The notes beneath the pieces are model-generated. The model saw only the letters and a program-made list of their open reading frames with translations, made no database searches and was not told where the DNA came from. A stretch of 25,634 bases of DNA. It comes from Paramacrobiotus richtersi (taxonomy: Eukaryota; Tardigrada; Eutardigrada; Parachela; Macrobiotidae). The translations under genes and the position numbers were made by a program. Of this stretch, positions 10,801 to 18,838 are shown piece after piece (position 1 is the stretch's first letter; each line of letters opens with the position of its first letter). The stretch lies in contig JAQGAU010000618.1 of the NCBI GenBank assembly GCA_034698045.1, forward strand, positions 1 through 25,634. The letters run 5' to 3'.

Positions 10801-11067
10801 TCGACTCGTTGCATTCCCTATAGCTTTAAATGTGATGGCGTTGATGACTGTGGGGATTCCAGTGATGAAACGGACTGTGGTACAGGTACTGTGCTTCGGA
10901 GTTAATTTTAGTTTGTTGAAAAGTATTTGATTGCCATTGCAGTCGCGACGTGTGAGCCAAGAGAATTCCTTTGCAACAACAGCCGATGCATTTCGCTGTT
11001 GCTGAGGTGTGATTCTGTTGACGACTGTGGTGATGGATCGGATGAAGGGGACTTTTGTAAAGACTAA
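4834..11067 (+). CDS. LDL-receptor-related protein, two YWTD propellers, no membrane anchor
   Basis: Thirteen exons: 4834-4912, 5638-5731, 5885-5910, 5989-6129, 6243-6841, 7058-7317, 7500-7891, 8493-8900, 9138-9629, 10147-10299, 10367-10579, 10733-10879 and 10943-11067. All phases match, giving 1042 residues. Order: signal peptide ([17 protein letters not shown]); LDLa repeats (about 31-66, 70-105, a degenerate one to 145, 150-185); an EGF (187-222) and a calcium-type EGF beginning NECDMWGYC; propeller 1 (about 265-525, with [18 protein letters not shown]); an EGF ([13 protein letters not shown]); propeller 2 (to about 830); an EGF ([14 protein letters not shown]); a degenerate LDLa; two good LDLa ending GDSSDETDC and [10 protein letters not shown]; then KD and TAA. 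The family binds lipoproteins, protease complexes or signalling ligands at the cell surface. Nine of twelve introns are phase 1, typical of shuffled modules. YWTD motifs are mostly degenerate. The lack of a transmembrane and cytoplasmic region implies a secreted protein, or an unseen alternative 3' exon. Confidence 0.88.
5885..5910 (+). other. 26-nt microexon of the LDL-receptor-related gene
   Basis: This exon lies between TTGTTCCAG and GTAAGA and encodes only DNSDERGC plus split codons. It supplies the acidic calcium-binding end (DxSDE) and last Cys of the first LDLa repeat. Without it the repeat is broken and the frame is lost. The joins (phase 2 in, phase 1 out) restore exactly [11 protein letters not shown]. 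Confidence 0.8.
7892..8492 (+). other. 601-bp intron of the LDL-receptor-related gene
   Basis: The intron runs from C|GTAAGC to CCACTAG|CC and is phase 1. It contains a short near-duplicate of GTAAAAGTTACRCAG around 7970-8012 and a minus-strand open frame (8289-8062) rich in hydrophobic residues. I regard that frame as chance, since nothing supports it. Confidence 0.6.
8927..9041. mobile_element. Near-perfect 115-bp palindromic hairpin element in an intron
   Basis: The 41-bp arms 8930-8970 and 8998-9038 are complementary except at two positions, both G·U-compatible on one RNA strand. The AT-rich centre (TATATCTCTATATT..) is itself mostly symmetric, so almost the whole unit folds. A 9-bp direct repeat, CGTTTCAGC, flanks it at 8916-8924 and 9042-9050 and could be a target-site duplication, a length typical of Mutator-like elements. 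It lies wholly in the intron between exons 8 and 9 of the LDL-receptor-related gene, so the transcript would contain a 41-bp duplex. Confidence 0.75.
9640..10061. mobile_element. MITE, about 420 bp, in an intron of the LDL-receptor-related gene
   Basis: Terminal inverted repeats begin ACAAGTAAAC and run imperfectly for at least 130 bp. CATAAATA, GGCTTATGCCGATA, ACAAAATCTGA, GCATAGAACAA, TTTTATTGCATCC and CTACAAATGGTAAA all recur mirrored on the right arm. GAGCTG flanks both ends (9634-9639 and 10062-10067), a probable target-site duplication of 6 to 8 bp. The centre (9781-9845) holds irregular TTGAC/TGACT repeats inside two copies of AATGTGTGRCTTGAC. The left end starts only 10 nt into the intron (donor ACTG|GTATGA), so insertion came very close to the splice site without destroying it. 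The TSD length would suit a hAT-like element, but the family is not proved. Confidence 0.75.
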
Positions 11068-12052
11068 AAAACATACCATACCCCGTCATTTCGGAGCATA
11101 ACCTTTCCGCGTTTTAATTTGGGAACGCTGACGCTGTGACGCCTGGATCTTTCTCCGACGCAGCATTACGGAATTGTAAAATCAGCACTATCAGTTTTCT
11201 TAGGGCGACTTTAGATATTATGTCCGCACAAACCTTTACTGCTTCGTTTAGAAAAATCATGCACCATACTGTGACAGCGGTGTGTTCTGCCGCTCAGGAA
11301 CACGTGTCTTGCTTGAGCGTTTGCGTCTTGGCTGGCGGTTTCATGTACGATGACGTTGCTTTGCGTGAATAATCACGCAGAGCATGCTTTCTTCTTTTTG
11401 CTTTCGTTCGAGACTCATCTTCTCGTTGTGTTAGGCTTGCGTTTCTCGTTTTCGGCCTGGACTGGATCGCAGTGCCCTAGCTCTGTCTGATGTTCGCCAT
11501 TAAAGACCTGTGGCCTTTATGGGTCATGCGGATGTTGTGGGTTCGTTCCCTTCTCGACAAAGACAGAGATTTCTGTCACTACACCAACAAGTTTTTGCTG
11601 CAAACTAGGAATCACATTTTTCTCAAACTCGTAAGTTGCTAACATTTTAAGCTTCTTACATTGGGTTTTTTGCGAAGAGCTGAGTACCGGCATTATAGCG
11701 TCGCTGTTAATCCAGTGTGCGCAGAAATGCCAACAGTGTAAAAAAATTAGTCGACAAGAAACATCAACTGCAAACCTTGTGCCCCAGTACGGGCAAACAT
11801 CAACTGCATTGTACAGTATCTGTGCAGAGCTATACTGAAGTGGCTTATCAGAACTCAACAACGACATCTTATAAGTTTTCACTCTTTTGTATAGGTGCTC
11901 GCCTTCAGCGTCAGCCGTCGTTAAGGCGCCTATATAGTAACGCTGAATGAGCCACGGTAAAATTGGATAATGAACTGGATGAATTAATGAATACATGAAC
12001 TGGATGTTCATCTCGTTCATTTAGAGAAGAAATTGGGTTTGTGGTTGTGAGG

Positions 12053-12096
12053 GCCGAGCTGGCAGCCTGCCGAGCTGCCAACCTGCCGAGCTGCAA
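12053..12096. repeat. 16-bp tandem repeat, 2.75 copies
   Basis: Unit GCCGAGCTGSCARCCT at 12053-12068 and 12069-12084, then a partial third copy to 12096. It directly abuts the 23-bp repeat that follows. Confidence 0.8.
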
Positions 12097-12142
12097 CATC
12101 TTTCCTTAATATTTCGCTACATCTTTCCTTAATATTTCGCTA
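12097..12142. repeat. 23-bp perfect tandem duplication
   Basis: Two identical copies of a unit starting CATCTTTCCTTAATATTTCG, at 12097-12119 and 12120-12142. Perfect identity implies a recent slippage or duplication event. Confidence 0.85.
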
Positions 12143-13493
12143 CAATATTTATCTTAATTACTTCCATTCAATACTAATATTTTCCACTTTTAAAACCTCC
12201 ATACCTTTACCTACTAATAATTAGCGCCTATACATTACTCCGAAACTCGTGAAGAGTCCCGGAACGGTGTCGCAATCTGAAGGCTTCCCGGTGCGTAGGC
12301 ACTGCGTTCTTCGCCTTCAAGGGCATCAACTGCGGTCCGATTTATGATCGAGAAACTTGATCATGTCGCATATATTCTTGAAGAGAACTGATTTCTATTC
12401 TAAACAGCTGTCGGCTCAGAATTTAGACAACTTTAATATGTAGACACAGTTTTAACTAAAAGTAGCGAAAGACAACCGATCAAGTATTCTCTGGCGCTTC
12501 AACACAGGCCTTTTTCCTTCCCTTTCAAAATACCTACCTCCGGCCATAAAATTATTATGGCTGGGCCATACCCTGTAAACTTCCACTTTATTGGAAATGT
12601 GATACAACCAAGCTGGCGCTAAAACACTACTGCAGTTATGCCACTACTAAAACTTTCCTTGTCTCTCTTTATTCGTCGGCTGCTTCGATTTTAGATTAAT
12701 AATTTTTTTAGATACATTGTGACTTCCCTTGCTGCTGTACCCAAAAGATGCCACAGCCCACCGGTGCAGTTTTAGAATTAGTTGGTTACTGTTAGAGTAA
12801 AAAGGTCATATGCAAAACGTTTCTGACACCTCGTGCTATAAAAACACCACATTCAGGTAATTCACAATAGGAAGATGTTTAATATATTGCTGCAGTCTGT
12901 ACTTTAGACATACAATACATTTATTTGTGGCTGCAGTATTCGTTACTTTGCGAAACATGACATTATCGTATATCTTCACATTTACACACGCTGCCGTGAT
13001 GCTGATATACGTTCAGCTGCTGCATCATGCCAATGCTTGTGCACCGTACGGATACAGCATGTCAGGCGGACTCTTAACGATAACTTTCTACGCTGCGTAT
13101 TCGGTACTGTACTTGCAAAATTCTTGACACATGCCATAGCTGTTATATCCGAACAAAAAAGATTTTATTCGTAACAGCGGAAATAACAATAAAAGCCAGC
13201 GCTAGGATTACTACACACATAAGATATCCGAACAAAATATTACAAATATGTGAATGAACAATAAATTTAATACATAAATAAATTTAATCAGTCGCATGGA
13301 TTCTTCATGTAAACTGTTGTCTTTCAAAGCATTTTCAGAAACTTTGGCATTCATGAAAGTTTTCAGTAACGCCGCGCTGTGCTGATGCACATGTTATTAA
13401 TAATGTTTGCTGCAACATATATGTATATGCATACGTATAATCATGTTTGGGTGGATTTCACAATCTTGTAAGACTTCACTGACAAGTAACAAT

Positions 13494-13851
13494 TTTTAGC
13501 CCGGTCTCGGAAATAAATACGCGACTCACATCAATACGATCTGCTGGAAGTAAGGTAAGTATTTGGCAATTTTTTATTCTGCACCAAACATAAACGGTGC
13601 AAAGTTAAGAATTCATAAAGTCATCAATGTGTAAGTTGGCTCAACAGAGCGGTCCACGAAAGTCGGATCAAGATCTTAATCTTGCTAACTTTTGTTGCTT
13701 TGTAGACCGCTAGAGTAAGCCAACGTATACACGAATAGCTTATCACCGTTCATGTTTGGTGCAAAATAAAAAATTGCCTAATACATACTCAGCAAACATA
13801 GCAGATCATATTGATTTGAGTCGCCTACTTATTCCTGAATCCGGACTAAAA
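13494..13851. mobile_element. Foldback (MITE-like) element inserted in duplication copy A
   Basis: The inverted-repeat arms start TTTTAGYCCGG and include GCGACTCA, ATCAATA, GATCTGCT, GGCAATTTTTTATT, GCACCAAACAT, ACGGTG, TTGGCT and AGCGGTC in mirrored order. The centre is near 13672. The corresponding points in copies B (about 17645) and C (about 22965) have no such sequence. The element therefore arrived after the duplication, or was lost twice. Extra unmatched bases to about 13884 on the right may belong to the same event. Confidence 0.7.
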
Positions 13852-14287
13852 CTATTTTCCTGTGAGAACAGAGAACCATGCTTGTATTATTTGCAGCTTA
13901 CTGGAAAGTGCGAAGAACTTGTCAACATACAGTCCAAGTTTCTTCAACGGTAATTATTCATCTTACGACTACAAGCGCATCATTTCTGAAAAATGTCAGT
14001 GCAACACAAAATCAGGAGTAACTTACACCGTCATTATTAACATATTAATCTAGAAGAAGCAGCACAAAATGATAGCTGAAAGTGGACAATATATCACAAG
14101 TTATACACGACCGAGTCAGGAAAAGACTGGTGCCATGAATGTACAAAGTAAAGTCAAACACCAAGTCAGAAAAAAATAATTACGAGTTTGTACAAAAACG
14201 GAAAAGGTGAGAGCAGAGAATTTACTTCGGCACTCGCTCGAACAATCCAACAAAACGATCCATCTTCGGCACACCTGTAAGCGCCTC

Positions 14288-14425
14288 TTAATCGGTAGAT
14301 CTAACGGCGCGCGGCATAAAACATGTCATATCGATTGATTCAGATATTGGTTGTGGGGCATATACACCGCAGTAGTACGGCTAGGTTTTGGAACAAAGCA
14401 CACTGTGGAGTAAGTGCAGATACCT
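14288..14425 (-). pseudogene. Zinc-finger gene remnant, copy A (last finger pair only)
   Basis: This aligns with the last codons of the intact minus-strand gene at 23474-23600 without large gaps. Read in the homologous frame it has a TAG at 14381-14383. The second Cys of the last finger has become Tyr and the closing His pair is gone, although a final TAA remains. Upstream exons are absent. It is a dead duplicate, older or less constrained than copy B. Confidence 0.65.
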
Positions 14426-14469
14426 ATACAGTATGTGGCGCTTTAAAGGCTTTCCCTCGATGAAAATGA

Positions 14470-14797
14470 CTCAGCTTGGTAGCTGGTAACCCCCGCAGGC
14501 AGTTGTAATTACCGGTGAGTACTTCGAAGTATCGTCCGATGAAGGTCGTGATACTATGCAGTTGTTCATTGCTGCCCTGCTGATTGCTTGCGTGACGGAG
14601 TAATTTCCGGAGTAAAACCGGTTAACAAACCCACGATACAGCGAAAAATCAATAGGCATGACTGTGGCCTATGCGAAATATGCACACCGATCGTTGATTT
14701 ACTCCGTAATAGAGAAGTCTGCTTTGAATCCTTAATGTCTCGAAATGCCGACGGCGATAAATCGATCCGGATCGAGCTGTGGCGTATTCCTGAATAA
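14470..14797 (+). pseudogene. Ulp1-like (C48) cysteine protease fragment
   Basis: Two neighbouring frames read like the C-terminal half of the C48 peptidases found in animal transposons and their domesticated relatives. The first frame gives LVAGNPPQAVVITGEYFEVS followed by DEGRDTMQLFIAALL. After a frame change, the second gives PTIQRKINRHDCGLCEIC, where Q..N..DCG is the catalytic-site block, and then an FESL..R..I..ELWRI end. The first frame stops at a TAA at 14602-14604. The second stops at 14795-14797, inside an AATAAA. The needed frame change and the missing N-terminal half mark it as broken. The assignment rests on motif resemblance, so it is tentative. Confidence 0.45.
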
Positions 14798-14942
14798 AGA
14801 ACGATAAATGTCGCTGGCCGCTTTCTCATAAATAGAAGCACCTTGTAACATTCCGAACGACCGTTTTCGAACCTTATATCGTAGTATAGGATTATTGCTA
14901 TAGATTACACACACAATTCTTTCAAACTCTGTGTTTACGACC

Positions 14943-16508
14943 ATGTCGCAAAGCGGCAAACCCAGACAAGCCGGAACGTCGTCGAAGGGAAATAAAACCT
15001 CCGATTTGATGCCAACTTATGTTATGATAAATTCCGGACTTCGTGGATTTGGAAAACGAGAATATGAATACCTGAAAAAAATTACATAACTGGTCAATCG
15101 GGTTATGTGATCGGGATTTCAGAGATCAAAATGAATAAGGTTACGGCATGGGCGGCAAAGAAAGAAATGGAAGAAGACGGCATCCAGTTCTTTCACGTGG
15201 AATCGAGAGAAGTTATAGCCAAGCGGAAACCCAAGATACCGGGCAGAAAGACTCGTAGTTCTGGTGGAAGCGAAGAACCTAAAAAGATCAGCTATCATGA
15301 CGGATTATTTGTCCTCGTTGACAAGGATCTAAAACCTGACTGGAAAGACACTTCGGAAAGTGGCTCTACTACCGGTAACTTTGTTACCTTCACAATATTT
15401 GCAAGTAACCATGGAAAAAAACAAGGTATCGACTGCTTTTTTGGCTACCGGCACCACCAAAACTACGCTATAAAGAAGGCCAAGAAATTCGTGCATGGAC
15501 CATTGCGTTCTTTTCTGGCATACAGTGAGAAAGGTAAGCTTATCCAGTGCTGTGTCGTGACGAGTGTCTAAAACGATTAACGAAAACGTATTTTTATCAT
15601 TGACGATGCTGTTTCAGTCTGCTTCGTTTGACTTGCTAGGAAACGAGAGGGTTGTTTTTGGAGACTTCAATATTCCAAGATCCGTTCGCGAGGAGGAATT
15701 TTTCTACGGCTACGCCAACGGCGGTCAGATAGCCGAGTTGTTTTTTGACGAACTGAGGACTAAAAATGTTATAGACACCGTCTTTTCACCGACTAAACAC
15801 GGTGAAGACAATGCACCTGACTATTTTGGGTTGACGGACTTCAAAAACTACGGCAGAGCAGAAGTGTAAGATTTTCGCATTGAAGGTTACTCCGGATTTG
15901 TTTCGGATCACTGCTTGATTATCCAAAGGCCTAAGGAGAATGTACAGATAGAAGATAAACTAAACCAAAGAAAGTTGGAAGCTGCTGGCAAGAAAGGTAA
16001 GAAAGGTGTTGTTATTCGAGCATTAGATTCTTAATAACTTTTTTTAGTAAAACCATCGTTTCTCACGGAGTGCAGAAGTATGGGATGCGGCACCACGGGA
16101 AAATCTGAGGCCATCATGCTTAACCATGAACGCACAAAGCATGGAGATGCAACATTGTGGAAATACGCCAGATTTATTTGTGAGGATGTTAAGTGCGACG
16201 TCAGATTTAAATCGTATCGGTCTGCACAGGATCTTACTTTTCACCGTACTTATCATTTCAAGATTGTACGGGGAGAGGCCTGCGACACTTGCACCAAATG
16301 CCACCATCATTTTTTACCAAAAGGATATACGAGACATTATAACGGCTGTGAAGGTCCGTTCCATATGGACCCTGGTGCCGATCCTTCGCGGGATGCAAGT
16401 AAAAGCACCGATCCTGCAGAAGAGGAGAACAGCGATCAAAATGCAGATGAGAATGAGGAGCAAGATAATGACGATGACGAAGAGGAAAGCGAAAAAGGGA
16501 AAGAATAA
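14943..16508 (+). pseudogene. EEP nuclease-like domain fused to zinc fingers and acidic tail, frame broken
   Basis: An ATG at 14943 opens a frame (MSQSGKPRQAGTSSKG..) that stops at 15087-15089. The next frame, a single-base shift away, continues with GYVIGISEIKMNK, resembling the catalytic Glu block of exonuclease III/APE-type enzymes. Exon 2 ends at 15533 (AAAG|GTAAGC); exon 3 starts at 15618 (TTTCAG|TCT) and contains VVFGDFNIP, the GDxN motif. An in-frame TAA (15867-15869) precedes GFVSDHCLII, the terminal SDH motif. Intron 15997-16047 is only 51 nt and phase 1. The last exon (16048-16508) encodes a C2H2 finger (CRSMGC..HERTKH), a second (CEDVKC..HRTYH), a C2HC-like one (CTKC..HYNGC) and a Glu/Asp-rich tail. 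The intron at 15534 joins phase 1 to phase 0. These lesions point to a pseudogene or assembly error, but the motif order is well kept. Confidence 0.6.
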
Positions 16509-16509
16509 A
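16504..16509 (+). terminator. Polyadenylation signal overlapping a stop codon
   Basis: AATAAA shares its bases with the TAA stop of the nuclease/zinc-finger gene (GAA TAA AAA). If used, cleavage would fall 10-30 nt later and leave almost no 3' UTR. Confidence 0.4.
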
Positions 16510-16619
16510 AACAGGGAACTGGCTGTAATTTTCTGTGGAAAAAACAACGGAACAGCGCTAACCTGCAGCTTCCTCAATTAACGCTAAAAGGCGCCCAACG
16601 CTAAGACAGTATCATACCA

Positions 16620-18745
16620 TTAATGTAGAACATTTCCACTTTTTATTGATAACGTCTTTTTACTCCGGCTCTTTATCGCGTGCTCTCTGATTGACGGCAT
16701 GACAGGAATGAAAAACAGTGTCCTTGTATCTCGCTCTTCGTCGGCTGCTTCAACTTTAGATGAACCTTTTTTGGAAATACGTTGAACTTCCCTTGCCGGA
16801 GCTGTACCCCGAAAATGCCACAGGTATAAATTCACAATTAATGGATCGCATCCCATGAACCGTATTTGATTCTGCAGCGATGCAGAAATAAATGTTTGAG
16901 AAAGTACTGCAACTTTTTCTGGGCAATCAAATTAGAGAATTCCGAGTTAGGAATGCCTGTCGCCAGCTGGCTTCTGTTGGAGTAAAAAGGTCGTCTACAA
17001 AACGTTTCTCACGACCCGTGCTATAAAACCACCACATATATATACTCATGTAATTCATAGATAACAGGAAGACGCATAGCAATATAAGTCTGTATTATAG
17101 ACTTTGATTATAGACTGCACTTTACGCGCTGTAGATTTATTTTTGGCTACATTATTATGTACCGTAAGTAGGCTGCAACATTTTTACTACATAATATTGC
17201 ACTATGCGAACCATGACATTATTTACTTGTACATGGGGATATACATGTAATATTTGTACATGCAGCTGCACTGCTCCGTTATGCATGTGCATGACTGCAG
17301 TCTTACTGCATGGTACGGATACATAAATTCATACGGAACATATCACACGCGATGATTTCCTACGCTGCGTACCCGACATACTTAAAGAATTCCTGACATA
17401 TGACATACGGTAGCTGCAATAACCGAACGAAATAGTACAAAACATGTCGATTCAAAATAAATTGATCAGTCGCACAAGTTCTTCACATAAACTTTTCTCT
17501 TTCAAAACCTTTTCTGCAGTTGTGCCCAAAAAAGTTGTCAACAACACTGCGCTGTGGTGATGTGCATGTCATAAATTTGTGTGTCTACACAGGTATCATC
17601 TTCGGGTGGATCTCACATTATTGCCAGAGGTCACTGAGATTTAGTACTGTATTGTTAGTAGCTTTCTGGAGAGTGCAAAAAGTTGGTAATATACAGTTGT
17701 GTGTTTTTCTAACGATAATTCATACGACTACAAGCGCACAATTTTGACTTTCACTGCAGCACAAAGTCGCACGCAGACTATAGATACACCGTCATAATTA
17801 GCACATTAATCTAGAAGAAGTAGCACAAAATGATCGACATTACTGACCGGTGCGTTTCCATTGCCCAGTCCGTTGGCGGACGGGGTGGTTAGTCCGTTGG
17901 CAGTCGGTTCGGAACGCAGCTGCACGACGGTGTTGCGCCGGCATGTGGGGTAGGGACGTTGTTACCGGTGAGGTCTTCGGGATGATGGGCCTGGCGCGGT
18001 CTCGGTGGGAGTGGGACATGTCCTCTTCCAGCATCGGGGCGTAGTGCATGGTTCTCCGAATTGCCGTTGCGGGTTTTCTCGGAGTGTGGGCACTCTCGTT
18101 TCGTGCAACGCGTGGGGCTCTCAACATTGGCGGCGTCGGCTGCCTGACCAGAGTGGTTGTGGGGGTTGGCGGGCATGCGCGGATTGGGGCCTTGGACTTC
18201 CCCCTGCTGTTGCTTCATGAAAAGTGGTGCACCGTGGTCAGTTTTCTAGTGCAAACGATCCGCTTATGTGCAAATTAAGTATTACGGTATACTGAAGTCA
18301 ACCAAGATACTGGGACCAATGAGTACACAGGTGCTGAGTTCAGTTGTGTTAGACTGGACGTTATTCACGGCTTATTGACGGAACTGTACCGCAACGGTGA
18401 TTAGTCAAAGTAGAACTTCATTTGTATTAATCCTAACCAGTTGCAGCGGACAACGGCATTCCCGCGATGTCTGTATTCCTGGCCGCAGCGGCGGTCACCA
18501 TGGCTTGCTCAGCAGCAGCCGCCATCGATGCACTACAATACGTCTCGTCGCAGTGGCCGCTCCATTCATCTTCGTCGGAAACAGCAGTAAATGTGAGGCC
18601 GCAGCGACACATACCGGACTGCACCAGACGTGACCGAGCCGACCCATTCGGCTTTCCCACCAACGCAACAGCCTGATTCCTCGTCTTATTCTCCTACTAC
18701 CAGCTGCGGTTCAACTCCCCATTCAACTTGGAATGTGATCGCTCG
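16620..18745. repeat. Segmental duplication copy B
   Basis: Collinear with copies A and C: spacer (16620-17830), then remnants of exon 3 (17850-18216), the intron (18217-18437) and exon 2 (18438-18745) of the zinc-finger gene. Because the intron is retained, this is a DNA-level duplication, not a retrocopy. Relative to C, about 490 bp (C 23175-23665) are missing. The junction AAAATGAT|CGACATT..GTTTCCATTG thus fuses spacer to mid-exon 3. Confidence 0.78.
17850..18745 (-). pseudogene. Zinc-finger gene copy B, partial and inactivated
   Basis: The exon 2 remnant keeps KPNGSARSR and the Ala-rich end (ARNTDIAGMPLSAATG) of the intact gene at 24252-25044. It has lost a block in between and is frameshifted there. 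The donor has become GTTAGG (GTAAGG in copy C). The exon 3 acceptor AG has mutated to AT at 18217-18218, just before GAAGC. Exon 3 keeps NHSGQAADAA and NNVPTP in shifting frames. The C-terminal two fingers are deleted, and the N-terminal four fingers (exon 1 and the start of exon 2) are absent. No functional product is expected. Confidence 0.8.
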
Positions 18746-18838
18746 TCCGGTCTGCTGCAAAATCAGGTCGAGTCAGATACCGCAAGTGATCAGACAGAAA
18801 CCTGTCACCTTTAGACACAATTCTCATGCGCCACCCAA

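Larger units (their letters stand above)
11068..12570. other. About 1.5 kb without a supported gene
   Basis: Open frames at 11136-11372 (+) and 12020-11517 (-) show no recognisable motif, and codon content looks like chance. I looked here for a transmembrane exon that could complete the LDL-receptor-related gene and found none. Short tandem repeats at 12053-12142 are listed separately. ATGAACTGGATG occurs twice near 11969 and 11994. Confidence 0.45.
12570..14430. repeat. Segmental duplication copy A (most decayed)
   Basis: This segment is collinear with copies B (about 16620-18745) and C (from about 21310). Shared anchors are TTCGTCGG (12672, 16737, 21374), GAGTAAAAAGGTC (12795, 16980, 21636) and the run around AGCAGCACAAAATGATAGCT (about 14057 here, about 23156 in C, truncated at about 17820 in B). 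In copy C this spacer leads directly into the 3' end of the zinc-finger gene. Here it leads into a decayed zinc-finger remnant (14288-14425). The copy also carries a foldback insertion at about 13494-13851. Limits are approximate because identity fades at the edges. Confidence 0.72.

Noticed and set aside
11530-11550. A tRNA-like B box (GGTTCGTTCCC)
   Set aside because: It departs from the consensus at a key base, and no matching A box or cloverleaf could be drawn around it.
11517-12020. Minus-strand frame of 167 codons downstream of the LDL-receptor-related gene
   Set aside because: No recognisable domain, no splice logic, and it overlaps low-complexity DNA. Chance is the simpler explanation.
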